64,000 nt of DNA, taken from the NCBI GenBank assembly GCA_963573305.1, contig OY754327.1, forward strand, positions 139,850,855-139,914,854, read 5' to 3'. The notes under the pieces were generated by a model that was not told where the DNA came from, made no database searches, and saw only the letters and a program-made list of their open reading frames with translations. Position numbers and translations under genes: made by a program. How positions within the stretch are numbered: position 1 is the stretch's first letter; every line of letters begins with the position of its first letter. The stretch is from Pyrrhosoma nymphula. Taxonomy: Eukaryota > Arthropoda > Insecta > Odonata > Coenagrionidae. Shown here piece after piece: positions 44,601-56,686 of this stretch.

Positions 44601-47351
44601 TTACATGTATCATGATGAATCCTGAAGAGGACCTTATCCTAAAGTAGGGGCTCTTGTTGTGTGTTATATCATATAATAATTCGACCTATTATAAATATTA
44701 GTACATGTAATAATTGCAATGACAATAGCAATGAACGTTAACTGAATTCTGCATCGCCACTTCTGACCTCAATGCAGAATATAGGAGAATGGATACACAT
44801 CCTTAGTCAGAGCAATGCCTTCCCTGGACTAAAGGGAGGGAGTTTCATGGGGTTTAGAAGCAAGGAGTATTATTGGAGTAATATTTTACCCTACTCCCCT
44901 CCTACTTCACACAGTGATTGTGATGAATGTCATTGCCAATTCTCTTTCTATGAATAGGAGATCATTTGGCAACAAATGGGGACATTATTTTCCCCTTTAA
45001 TGTCATCTCTAGTCTTTCGCTGTCTTATGGTTCCTTTAATTGTTATGAATCTTTAGTAACAATTGATTTCTCCAATTATGATATAGTACTACAATCATCA
45101 CTGGCTAAAGTTAATAAACTATTGAATATGATGATTATATGTCAGTTGAAATTCTAGTTGAATCTAGTTGCCTCTAAGATAGAAGAAACCCAAATGTGGT
45201 GCTGGAAATCGTTTTCGTTTCGAATATGTTTATCGTTTTGTAATCCCTGGTTGAATATTTCCTCGATATAAAAACTGATAGTAATACGTTCTCCCATCGT
45301 TAATGCTCACGTCACTTAACCGACAGCCTGGTGTAATATAGAAAACGCATAAGTGTTACGGCTGCTTTATCTTGCGGTTGACGTTAAAGGGCATCTTAAA
45401 ACCGGGCTTTAGTCTTTTTTGAAACCACAAACTATTACGAAAACCACGCCGTAAAAATCACAAGTATCATCAATATTATGCCATTCGATCACCATCCCAA
45501 ATAGCCAACCTGACCTGTCCCATTATCTTCTCCTCCGTGTCTATTCTCAAGAAAAAAAATTCCATTGCGGCTTGGGGCCAAGCCAAGATATTTTTCTCTT
45601 CCTTATGCGGATTCCTTTTCTTACATCTACACTGAGACACGCCTCTTTCCCAGATTTTTCCTTGCATTTCGGTCGCTTGGATATATTTGGAAACCAAATG
45701 TAGGAAATTTCCAAGTTCCTCTGTTCCCTCTCCCTAGAGGCTCTTTTTCTATCTATTGTGAGGAAATGTGTGTGCTATCTAAATGGCCATTAAACCGTCG
45801 TCACACGATGTACTTCTACGCTTGTGATACTCTGAATTAATTTGCTTATATCAATAGTGAAACCCCACGGAAGCTCTGTAGACTACCGATATTACCCTTT
45901 TAGATTAATCCAATATCCAAGGTCTGCCTTATTTGTTAGTGCGGTGTTTCTGGGTGAACTTATACAAAGGGATTCAAAAGAGGATTGCTCAGTCACATCG
46001 TAGTCATCAACAAATTAAAGTTTTATATGCATTGAAGCCACTTAAGTTCTTTTTGTACTTAATCCTAGCATTAGGATGGGTTTATTTTAGGTTGGAGTGT
46101 ATGCATGGCAAAGTAGCCAATGTCTTGCAGGCATTAACTCTCTGTCCAACCCTTGTATGTTTTGGGATCACGAAATATGATGAGAAAAAATAATGAAAGG
46201 CAGCGTATTTTTAGACAGTGTAAAGGTAAAAGTATACGCTGGGAACGTATATTAGAAAGGGCTGCAAAAACTCTATAATTAATCCTAAAACGGGTAAAAA
46301 AACCATTACGTCTTGGCCAAATAGCGAGTCTACAATACTGCTGGACAAGTCCGGATTCTGATGCGGCTACACCGGCTTCTACTTCGCTATTGCGCCATGG
46401 GCGACCTTGAATTCATCTTTCAGGCTTTAGTGAGTGAGGCTTTTAAGGACAGAGTTAAGATTTATAGCCTAAGCCTATAGGAAGTAACATTTCAAATTTT
46501 GGGATGAATTCAGCATTTTTGTGACAGGCATTAGTATTACAAGCTTGATAAACATTCTTGTGAACTAAATGTCAACTAGCCTAATAAATCCCATGCATAG
46601 TTGACAGTCTGGTCAAAGATAAATTGTATAGTATTCGTATAAATGTGACTATATGGTCATTAAAATTCAGTTTATTACATGTTGCACGATTTATTGGAAA
46701 CGCGAGTTAAATAAAAGCCAAAGGCAATAAGCTCGGTCCTGACATCGTTTAATTGGTACGTGTCCGCAACAAATATAAAATACGAAGAATAATGGCGACA
46801 AAATTGAGGCATGACAAACGAAATAAGACATGAATATCAATTAAGTTTTAAAAAAATGTGACTCTTAAGTTCAAAGAAAAAATTACCTGAGATGTGTGCA
46901 TTTTTTTCTGCCTTTAAAATTATACTTTACATGAAAGTACTGATTTTACTTGTTCGTTTTACGCTCATTTGACCGAAAAATATAATACACAGCGTAATTA
47001 TCACAATGAAATTCAGCTTTGGTGAGAGAAATTCAATTAATCAACCCCAAATTAATTATTCAATCAGTTGACTTTGCGGAAAAATAAAGCAAATCATAAT
47101 TTTATTAAAATACGAAATATATGTATGCGTTATAAAATAAATACTTGCCAAGGTTTTTAAAAATTTTAATTTTTCTTTTTTCCAGAGCTGTCCCTGACCT
47201 CTCTTTTCCCGATAATTTAAACAATCCACCCCTTCCCCCAGCTGCTGGCCCCGGCGATATGGTGCCCTCCAACTCTTAACTCGGCTTAGGTCGGTCGTTT
47301 GCTGTGAAATGCTGTTTGTTGCTTATAGTACCTACAGGAAAAATAGATTTT
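44601..47351. other. Non-coding stretch of about 2.7 kb, nothing recognised
   Basis: Short frames only; none has a motif or good splice signals. No repeat ends seen. Confidence 0.55.
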
Positions 47352-48670
47352 AACCCGGAATTTAATAATTACTAATAAATTTCTTGACCAGTATGTTCAT
47401 ACACCCCTGGAGGTGTCGTGAAAAAAGTCCCACTCCTTCTAAGGTGGGATAACCGAAATATCCTGGAATTCCTGAAATGTCCCTGGAACTTGGATTTTAC
47501 GGCTAAAAATGTGCCTACATTCGTGGCATTTTTTTATTTGGCTACAAATCTACCTCCGATAATGTTAAAAATAGGTATTTTAGTCCCCTGTCAAATTCAA
47601 AATCCCTGGAATTTTAGTCCCCTGTCAGAATCCCTGGAATTACCTGAAATAACCCTGGAATCGGCGTAGATTCGTGAAAAATACGTGTAGTAGGCTAATC
47701 TTTTTTTTTCCTTTCCGTTAATCTTGGTGCCACAGACGCATTCAGCAACCCCTGAAACCCCGGAGAAGACCAGCATGGGCATGTTGACTACCTGGGAGGG
47801 GGGCTCACGTATCCAGGCCGCCATTTTCCAATATGGCGGTGATACTTCGACTTCCGGTCGTCAGAGGGACAAATTAAGGCTGCAACTGAATTGATTGGGT
47901 CCGAATCATATGAAATCGACACCTAAAACTACACCTCTAGCTCGTTTACACAATTTTCAAAGTTTTTACTTTTCCCCCTCCCCCTCCCTAAAATTTGAGC
48001 CCGCACGGTCAAATAAATGGGTGCTTCAGGCCAAATTGGCCATAAATCTCCAAAGAATAATTGTACCAAGCGGTTTGCTTGTGCCTGTGGTGTAGTGCAT
48101 GCTTGTGAGGCTCGGCCTCGTGACAGGCATTTGCGATTTATGCTGGAACATCATTAGTCGTAGATACACTAACTTTAGGGTATAGTGTAATGCATGTTGG
48201 TGACTAACTCACTCCCTGCCACACACTCTTGAGGTGGCTTACAGGGTTATATGTAGATGTATCACAATTTGCAACACGGTTTAGCGTACCGCTAGCACTA
48301 TAAGCTAAACGAAAAGGAAAAAAAGATTAGCCTACTACACGTATTTTTCACGAATCTACGCCGATTCCAGGGTTATTTAAGGTAATTCCAGGGATTCTGA
48401 CAGGGGACTAAAATTCCAGGGATTTTGAATTGGACAGGGGACAAAAATACCTACTTTTAACATTATCGGAGGTAGATTTGAAGAAAAAAAAATGCCACGA
48501 ATGTAGGCACATTTTTAGCCGTAAAATCCAAGTTCCAGGGACATTTCAGGAATTCCAGGATATTTCGGTTATCCCACCTTAGAAGGAGTGGGACTTTTTT
48601 TCTCGACACCTCCAGGGGTGTATGAACATACTGGTCAAGAAATTGTTTAGTAATTATAAAATTCCGGGTT
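47352..48670. mobile_element. Long foldback element, 1.3 kb
   Basis: Arms of about 365 bp (47352-47719 and 48308-48670) are inverted copies with few differences, enclosing a 588-bp unique centre. The outer ends read AACCCGGAATTT. Inside each arm the words CCCTGGAATTTTAG and CCCCTGTCA recur, so the arms have internal direct repeats. No transposase and no target duplication were found. The long arms resemble Foldback or MULE-type elements; the superfamily is open. Confidence 0.75.
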
Positions 48671-49423
48671 GAGGTGAAAATAACACTATCCATACTGTAC
48701 TATTAGGGCTTAAACTATAACGATGTTGTGGCTACCTTCAGTTATGAGAGACAAGTAATAAAACTCAAATACGGAGAAAGAAATTTCCACCTCATCTTTG
48801 TCAATAGGCTCTCAAGATTACGACACACTTCAAAGTCGATCTTCGTAGATATTTGAAAATTGATGATTTTACGGAATCAATAGCGTACATCACCCAAAAA
48901 GACAACTGATTTGATACCGATGTGTCATCCTTTTAACAACATTTTTATTGTATGTTTCCGTAGCGTGAGCCTTTTCTACTTTTTACTCGTGTCATCTCTT
49001 ACCTCGATCGTAGACACGCGTCCTGAGTAAGACATTGGATTGCGTTAATATCTCAGAATATTTACCAATTTCAGATAATAACTGACCTCATATAGGATGT
49101 AATCCACCATTTTCTAGATTGAATGTGTTGTTTATTTTTGGAAATCTGAAGATGGTACTGATCCTCCACTTTTTGAAGATCCTATTTATTACTTGTGAAT
49201 TACTAGCTTTTAAGATTTAGCCATTGCGTTGAAGTTATACTGTGGTTATTTGTTTTGTTGTAGCACCACCATATTAGAAGGAAATTTGAGGCTTGCTATA
49301 AGGGTCCAATTACCCGCATGTTCCATAGTATTTTCAATTGTGTGCGCTTTTCTATGAAAACTGTAATTGAATTATTGCAAATAATATTAACACTTAAAAA
49401 AAAATGTTCAAAGAGAAAGTTGG
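48671..49423. other. Non-coding stretch, nothing recognised
   Basis: AT-rich, short frames only. Confidence 0.5.
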
Positions 49424-50389
49424 CTATGAAGGATGATTTTTTCGGGCAATGCTGCGTTTTTCTCATTAAAAAAAACACGTTACGCTTCTCGTACTGGAAG
49501 CGTCATCATGAGAGTAAGCTTTTACCAGCTTCAGCTCGGTCTTAAGTAGGCCCTAGACGAGCAAGCTGCTTGATCAAGCGGTTCATTCAATCGATTGACG
49601 CGCACGTCTATCAACCTTCAACCAACCCTTCAATCTTTTGATCAAAACCCATTCTCAGTTGAGTTTCCGAATCGGAAAGTGAAGTGTCTGTCGTGAAGTG
49701 TCTCTGAAAATGGTTTCGAATACAGATTTGGCCTCTCTTGCCTTGACATTGGTTGTTCTCAAGCGGAAAAAACAAGTTAAGAGGAAACGATGTTGGTCCA
49801 AAGAGTTGTATAAAATGCGAAACCGCTTCACTCATGAACATACTCAACGTTCTGCGCGAGACGGAACCAGAAGACTACAGGAAAGTCATTAGAATGAACC
49901 AAGAGAGTTATAATTTTGCTTGGTTTTGCAATGCTTGATCAAAATTGGCCTAGACGGTTCAGCACCCTCGTCAACCGCTTGAGCCATTCAAACTTTCTAT
50001 CAATCTTCGTCAACGCTTGGCTCAAGCGTCTAACGGGTTCCTAGACGGTCAGTCATACTTGATTCAATTGATTGATTCAATTGATTGACTCAAGCTTTTG
50101 ATCAAAATGATTGACCGTCTAGGGCCCCCTCAATTTAGAAGCATCGATGTCCGTTGCACCATTGTTGAGCCGATTTGAATCTAGTGCGGGAGACGTTAGC
50201 CGTTGGGCTTTTGCAGGCGCCAGGAACCCTTTCCAAACCCGGCACAGGTAATAGCCATTCTCCCTATTGAAGTGTTTTGGCCTTTAAGTTATTTCTTTGT
50301 TGATGACGCTTCCAGTACGAGAAGCGAAACGTTGAGTTTTAAAAAAATGAACAAAACGCAGCATTGCCCGAAAAAATCATCCTTCATAG
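49424..50389. repeat. Pair of inverted hammerhead-like repeat arms around a Harbinger relic
   Basis: Arm 49424-49512 is an inverted copy of 50300-50389. The right arm reads TTGATGA, stem GCTTC/GAAGC with loop CAGTACGA, then GAAAC. The left arm on the minus strand has the same stem but GTAAC. Neither ends in GTC, so both are degenerate. The pattern is that of Penelope-type terminal repeats placed head to head. Confidence 0.55.
49549..50126. mobile_element. PIF/Harbinger-derived element with transposase remnant
   Basis: The 578-bp element has inverted ends GGCCCTAGACG / CGTCTAGGGCC. Two overlapping plus-strand frames (about 49710-49915) give WSKELYKMRNRFTH and then LRETEPEDYRKVIRMNQESY, which resembles the N-terminal region of HARBI1-like transposases (a W..R..F.H stretch and E.E.YR...RM...Y). 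The catalytic domain is absent. GATCAA/TTGATC and CAATTGATTGA words recur in both end regions. No 3-bp target duplication was found. Confidence 0.5.
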
Positions 50390-52048
50390 ACAAGAAAATC
50401 TGCGAAAGTCTTCATACAAAAAAAGTACGCTACATAACCTATTACCTTTCTTTTTTGCTTTCTACCTTTACTGTTTCGTAATTTCAATTAAATATGTACT
50501 TCATTCATGCAATGTTAACGTATTAAATACCTATTGTTCACTTAAATTTATTCTCCAATCGATAATATACTAACCTGGCTGTTTTTGACACCTGGCGTGG
50601 TGCGCGATTTTTGAAGGAATGTTTCTATCGCTCACTTAAAGTAGTATAGCGTAGTTTGTTTCCCCAGCGTAGGATGTAATTTTTCTTGAAGAAAAACCAT
50701 TGTGATGGCTTGTGTACCACACTTTCATCGACACCAACAAATTCTCATTTACTTGGTGGATATTCAAGGCTTTTATTTTTCTTACCCAAATCGCTCCAAT
50801 TTCTCGTTCTCATCTCTTTTTCGCTCCACTGGATACCAATCTCATATTAAAAAAATATATTCCTTTCCTGATTTCTGGAAACTGGAACAATTTGCCGCTC
50901 TTATTTCGTTTATCTAGTTCAATCTCTCGGTCATTCCTCCCAACGATTGCTACCAGGCATGAATCCTGGTCTGAAATTCGCCGACATTATTCTGTCGCTC
51001 TCGTGATTTTTATCTAAACTCCCTTGCTTTCATTCCCCATGTTTAAAGGCAATCATTGCATCAGATCTACTGCAATTATCATTTTTGAAAGAATGCCGAA
51101 TTTTTAATAATTCCTTATACTAATGGTATCCAGCCTGCATAATTATTGTCAGTGCGGTTTCTATTTATTTGTCCTGCTTATATCTATCATCAATCATTTA
51201 CATTACCACCGCATTTCCGAAACTGCTCCGATACACTTATTTTTTATTTAAAAGTTGATGATATATTCAGAATAGGTTGGCTCAACTTTGTGGAAACATA
51301 TCTTATTACAAGAAAGATACACTCACAAATATAAATATTCCAAAGATGCATGTTATTTCCCAACCATGGTTTCCACAGCCTAGCAATGAAATGACATTGA
51401 AAATTTCCATGTAGCGGTCAAAATCATGGCTGGGAATAAAATCTGAGTTTGCAATACCGATTACTATTTATTAGTGCTATTTATCATAAAATGGAAAGGT
51501 TATAAACTCCTTCGCCTACTCGGCCGGCTAATATTATTAAAGCTGTTTTAGATTAAATTAGATTTATTAGATTAGATTAAATTTAAATTAGATTTCTTCG
51601 GCACCTTTCTTAACCTCTGATTTTCCTCTAATGCCAGAGCTAATTTTGCTGTGCGAGTGTTTTATTTGATAACTGCACAGGTGATCTTTCTTCCTCCACT
51701 GCCAGACTCAATACCTCACCCCTGGTCTGGGATGTATGTTATCCAAGGAACTTGAATTACAAACCGATGATTACCGATAGAAATCTATTGTGGAATCCGG
51801 AGGAAGGTTGCTGGGGTAAAAATAATTACCAAATGAAATCACTTCCGTGAGATTCAAACAACCATCTGGTCCCAGATCTCTGTAACTCCACCTATTTTTC
51901 CGTGTAATTTTTACCGAGGCACTTTCCCGTAACGCCAAAATGGTGTTTCAACGCGACGTGTATGTTTTAAATGACTACCCTGGCTGGGTCAAATAACGTT
52001 TAAACCGATCCTTAAGGAAGGACTTTCTAAGCTGGCTACCTTAAATCT
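50390..52048. other. Non-coding stretch, nothing recognised
   Basis: AT-rich with a TTAGATTAAATTA-rich patch at 51541-51597. No supported gene. Confidence 0.55.
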
Positions 52049-52236
52049 GGCAGTGAAGGCTTTTCGGGCTTTCTTCCGCGTGTTTCCATTGTCGTGGACG
52101 ACAGTTCCAATAGCATTGCAGCTATCTTCTTCAGGTCAGAGGTGACCTGACCTGAAGAAGATAGCTGCAATGCTATCGAAACTGTCGTCTACGACAATGG
52201 AAATACGCGGAAGAAAGCCCGTTTGCCTTCACTGCC
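52049..52236 (+). repeat. Foldback repeat with hammerhead cores in both arms (52-kb copy)
   Basis: Arms 52049-52139 and 52147-52236 are inverted copies over about 90 bp; only AGGTGAC separates them. The right arm carries a complete hammerhead core (52152-52189). The left arm carries the same core on the minus strand but with GGAAC instead of GAAAC. The tail CCGCGGAAGCCTTCG follows at 52250-52264, as after the 35-kb copy. The copy is younger-looking than the 11-kb one by arm identity in the stem II part. Confidence 0.8.
52152..52189 (+). ncRNA. Hammerhead-ribozyme-like core
   Basis: CTGAAGA (52152-52158); 6-bp stem II GATAGC/GCTATC with loop TGCAAT (52160-52177); GAAAC (52178-52182); tetraloop TGTC; GTC (52187-52189). 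The loop and GTC are identical to those of the 35-kb copy although stem II differs in sequence, which suggests selection or copying of structure. Stem I would have to compete with the foldback arms. Confidence 0.62.
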
Positions 52237-52300
52237 GTCTCAGCGATTCCGCGGAAGCCTTCGATTCCATACCTTAAATCGGGTTCAAAAGTGGTTCGCT

Positions 52301-52364
52301 TAGAGTAAGATTCGAACCCTAAGCCCCCGAATTTGCGTCGAGTGCTTTACCCTGATCAGGCGAC
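52301..52364 (-). repeat. tRNA-like SINE segment
   Basis: On the minus strand GATCAGGGTAAAGCACTCGACGC fits an A-box region and GGTTCGAATCT a B box, spaced as in a tRNA (the intervening CAAATTCGGGGGCTTAG is loosely arm-like). No acceptor stem is evident. It lies just right of the hammerhead foldback. Confidence 0.5.
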
Positions 52365-53115
52365 CTATTCCATTGTGATTTCATTGAGGTCCTAAGCCAA
52401 TTATTCTCTTTTCCTTGTGTTGTGTTTCTTTAGACCAAGAGTTCACTGAGTGTTCGATATTGACCCCCAACGGTCGATGGAAAAAGTTTATATAAATCAC
52501 TGATGCAATAAATAGGTACCTAAATATTATTGCAATATGTCTTGCTTATCAACATGTCATGCATTAGGTAATGTCATCATTTGCCTAATTAATAATTTGT
52601 TTGATTTGTCATTAATTATATATTTTCATTAATATTTCCAATTAAGGTTATATCGCCAGTACTCTCCTTTTTTCATTTTAAATTACGAAATACAAAATAC
52701 ACATCGAATTTCATCTTAAACTAATCCCATTATAATAACGTAAGTAATTGTGTATTAGAGGGGTCGATAACAAGTTGAGAAATTTTCGAAGGAGTCGGCG
52801 GTCAAAAAGGTTTGGGGACACCTGCTTTAGACCGTGCATACATAACCGCGGGGTACTCGTAGTCGAGTGCAAGGAACCGCAGCCGCGAGGTTAAAACCAC
52901 AATTATATTTATTTTTGTTTACCTTTGGTGAATTTAAAACATTTTAACTTAAACGGTAGTCACTCGCTTTGGAAATACGCGAATGTACAGAGGTCACAAT
53001 GAAAAATCGGCTCCCTTTATGATCGGGAAAAAATATTGTTCCAAGCAAAAATTAATGCGAACGCCGGTATTGATGACCGTTAACAGTAATTGATTGGGGA
53101 AGGACTATCTTATTG
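52365..53115. other. Non-coding stretch, nothing recognised
   Basis: AT-rich; no conserved frame or repeat ends. Confidence 0.5.
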
Positions 53116-53118
53116 TTA

Positions 53119-53648
53119 TGCCTGTTGCTCATGGTAAAATTTTCCATTAAAGAGTTTTTTCAAATTTTGATTGAAAGGTTTATGAATCGTACGTAAAACG
53201 TACTTGCTTGCTCACGGTAAAACTATTCATAAAATCGCAATGTCCTGCCGTCTATGAGACGCTTTGCGAACACGTGAAGTGATAAATGCACTCTATTTTG
53301 GATGACTGTTAGGTTGAAAACTATCTATATTGTTTATTTACTTACTTTCTGATCACACTCAACGGTGCTAAGGCTCTAACGCATTCTTCTAACAAGAAGG
53401 ATACTGCCTCAACGTTCCATGAACTTCCAGCCATGTTTGTTTACGTTTTCCTTGTTTGGCTTCCCATGGATAAGAGATTATTATCAACGTGTCATTGGTT
53501 GTTGCATAAAACGGTTTTATGGAAATAGAACCTGTCCTATTCCGTAAAACGTTTTATAAAACGGCTTTATCGTTGGCAAGCTCATTTTTATAAAATTAGT
53601 CGATTTTATAAAACGTTTAACCGAAAATTTTACCGTGAGCAACAGGCA
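53119..53648. mobile_element. MITE with TTA target duplication (PIF/Harbinger-like)
   Basis: A 530-bp element flanked by TTA (53116-53118 and 53649-53651). The inverted ends, TGCCTGTTGCTCATGGTAAA and its partner, match over about 29 bp with one difference. TTA duplications are typical of PIF/Harbinger. Inside, TAAAACG/CGTTTTA words recur on both strands near 53510-53615. No coding capacity. Confidence 0.65.
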
Positions 53649-53807
53649 TTAGACTAATTGATGAGGAGGCGTTGAGAAAGCGGATAAAAATCTTGATTAA
53701 ATGTAGAATTTAAGTCACGGCGTGTGATTAGTCCTGAAGAATTTGCTGATTGGATTTTGTGTGTTTAAAGGGGATTGATCTGACATGCTGAGGGAAGGTG
53801 CGGTGCG

Positions 53808-54720
53808 ATGGCGCAAAAACGACCGGCCGAGGAATTTTAAGATACATCTCCACCCACTCATAGAACAAGACGGGAAACCACGGGTTCCTCCGGGGGCACG
53901 GGATACTCGGGACAGCACGGCATTCCCGAGGGCGAGAGTGAGTCGCCGCTGAAGAGACCGCTACTTTGTAACCACGTGACTTTTATCTTCCCACAATGTT
54001 CGTGGGAGGAAGTATGTTGCAATTTGATGACACTACCTTTGACGATCGCCCTACGCTCGATGCTTGACGACGAAATACTGGAGGCAATAAACAATATTCC
54101 GCCAAACTGTTTAGGTTTCCGGATATATAAGCCGAAGGTGCGTATCTCATATTTCATAGTTATTGCGGGTTAAATCGTCGTCAGGAACAAGTCCCCCACG
54201 GAAATGCCCTCGTTTGTACAGCAGAGTAAAGTAATAAACTTCATGCTGAAACATAGCGTGATCACTGGTTATACGATAACAAACACTAATACTTCGAATA
54301 AAATTAAATGGAGCGTTTTACCAAAAAAGAAAGAAAGCAAGATTTTAGTTTCCATTCCGAATACGGAAAACTTTGAAAAATTAAAAACATATTGCATAAG
54401 TCTTCCCATTCATGGCACTTTGATGAATAACGATGACTGATACCAGAGTTATATTGTTAACGATGTCGATTACGGTTCACATGAATCACTTCCGTCAGCT
54501 AGCAATGAGGAAGAAAAACAGTGAGTCAATTGTCAATATTACTGCGGCAGAGTGGATGAAATGGGGAATCCGAGTGAAATGACATAATTGGGAAACGAAG
54601 AACATGACATAAAGCAGCTGCAAAAACAGACAAAATTGAGATTTGGGTGCTGGAGACGTGATAGAATTCGAGGTTGAAACTAATTGTGAGGGAGATTTGT
54701 TGTATTCAGACCTGATCAAT
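53808..54720 (+). pseudogene. Decayed reading frame, possibly a parvovirus/bidnavirus-like capsid
   Basis: From ATG 53808 one frame runs for about 240 codons and is broken by isolated stops (53838-53840, 54171-54173, 54438-54440), then by denser ones. It starts MAQKRPAEE, has a Gly/Ser stretch GSSGGTGYSG, then a beta-rich part (HVTFIFPQCSWEE, CLGFRIYKPKVRISYF). A basic N-terminus, a Gly-rich linker and a beta-rich body recall parvoviral capsid proteins. It lies in the opposite orientation to a family B DNA polymerase 2 kb away, as capsid and polymerase genes can in bidnaviruses. I do not recognise it by sequence, so the name is an inference from layout. A Polinton or adintovirus protein is an alternative. 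Confidence 0.35.
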
Positions 54721-54969
54721 AATCGAACACCTGGAATTTTTTAACTCGTTTCTTGTGAAGGACATCGAGAAAACATCACAAAAGACGCGGTACCATGCCG
54801 TGGCCGAATTGCTTTAATCCGAAAATGTATAGACGAAATGCAGCACTAGGAAGTCAATGGCTGTTCGCGAAATACAAACTGTTGCAGCACTATCTTTTCA
54901 CTATAGTTCTCATCAAGAAAGCCAATGGCGCGCTCAGGAAGGTGAGGGCCACTTGTATGCTGGGACTAA

Positions 54970-55689
54970 GGGCCGAATTTATAGTCGTTACCCAGCAGTC
55001 CCACAGCCCCTAGCAGGCCCCTTGGTCAAAAACGGTATTTATAGTCAATTTCCACCCCCAGCAGCCCCCTTAGCCTCTCCTGATTCTGGCAGGAGATGCA
55101 TGCTCCACCAGGGGCCCCCTTATCGTAAAAATAACACAACAGATATAACTAAACTGACTAATGAACGTGCATAGCCTTAAATTAACAATTTCGAAGATTT
55201 GGTGTTAATAAAACAACGGTAAGATTTGCTCTTAATCGATAAATATCTGATGTGACGCCAGACTCATACCAAGGATGTTCATATACACTCGCAGAATATT
55301 TTTTTCCACAATTTCTTCTTCTTGTGGCAGGAAACTGCGTTCGTTTTCTTACTTTCCACTATATCTTTATGCTTCGAAACCAGGTCACACAAAATCTTCT
55401 CCACACCGTTGAAGCTATTTGCACGTCGAGCGGCCATCTTAACAGTTTTCATGCTGCGTCTGGCTATTTATTTATCCGTATCCATGTTGATCACGAGCGT
55501 CACCACTGAAACATTTGAGCTTCGAATTCCATTTCCCGCCGTTTGTAGTCCTTAGTTACCAGATCTAACCCCCAACCATCCCCTGCCTAGTAGTTCCCTT
55601 AATTTTGACTATAGGACGCACAATTCAAGGGGCCTGCTGGGTAGGGGATGGATAAGGGGACTGCTAGGTAACGACTATAAATACAGCCC
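54970..55689. mobile_element. MITE with TAA target duplication (PIF/Harbinger-like)
   Basis: The 720-bp element is flanked by TAA (54967-54969 and 55690-55692). Its inverted ends start GGGCCGAATTTATAGTCG and, on the other side, GGGCTGTATTTATAGTCG, and continue as GTTACC.AGCAGTCCC. The 3-bp TWA duplication points to PIF/Harbinger. No transposase. It sits between the capsid-like and polymerase parts of the viral relic. Confidence 0.7.
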
Positions 55690-55692
55690 TAA

Positions 55693-56686
55693 GTTTCCAG
55701 GTTACGCTCGTAGTTAGATGAGACATCGAGTGTGGCGCCCCTGTACATGTACCATTGTACCATTTACGGGCTAGAGGAGGAGGGGTGAGTGGAAGGCAAA
55801 ACTACAATGACATGGGAAATGTAATGCCATCTTTGACATTATTTTACCGAGTTGAAATAAAAACCCAAAATAAATTCATTAATGATTTTTTTTCACATGG
55901 CCAAACATTTTTATATTCAATACCTTTGTTACCAAATGGAAGGGTATGAACTCATATCATTTAACACAACCCTTTTCCTATCCTCCGAGGACAGTGCCAG
56001 TCTTCTGTTTAACCGTGTGCATGTGGTGTTCTATAGACCGAATATTATACTGGTCAACAAAAATATTCTTATTATATATATAGGGATGCTTCATGAATTT
56101 CGTAAAATGTAGCAATAAACAATATATATCCCAGTAAAGACTGGATGCATTGTCTTCCAACACTCTTTGCAAATGGTACAGGAGATTATATTTTCGTAAT
56201 TTTGCCAATTCTAATTGTAAGATGGAAAAACCTAATTGGACAGGGTTATTCAACGAGACACCCTTCTTTTTAAATTGACAAAAATATTTATGATCTATGA
56301 TTATATAATTTTGTCAATCCTGCAGAAACGAGTTTACACTCCTGGTGTCAGGATTTTTTTCTTGGAGAACATCAAACCTTTGACACCTAAAAGGGTCCTC
56401 TCAACTTTTACCGTTCAGACTGTTGTTTGCCAACTTGAGAATATTTGAATAACGTTTACTGGCTGATTCCTTTCGTAAGTTGTTTCAAATATTTCGTTTC
56501 ACACATGAGCGCCGGCCAAAAAAACTACAATGGCGGCTCGTGGCCAAAACAAGGTGTTTCTAAAACTGGTTCGCTCTCAACAATAAGCGCGAAAAATTTT
56601 TTCAGTGCTACGCCCATTCTCTTTAAAAAATCGATAATTGAGTGAAACTACTTGTACTAATACAATTTTTCCCAATATTTCTCAAT
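55693..56686. other. Stretch between the MITE and the polymerase relic
   Basis: No gene recognised. Two short plus-strand segments (near 55796 and 56513) share a GGC.AAA..ACTACAATG word, perhaps a decayed repeat. Confidence 0.4.
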
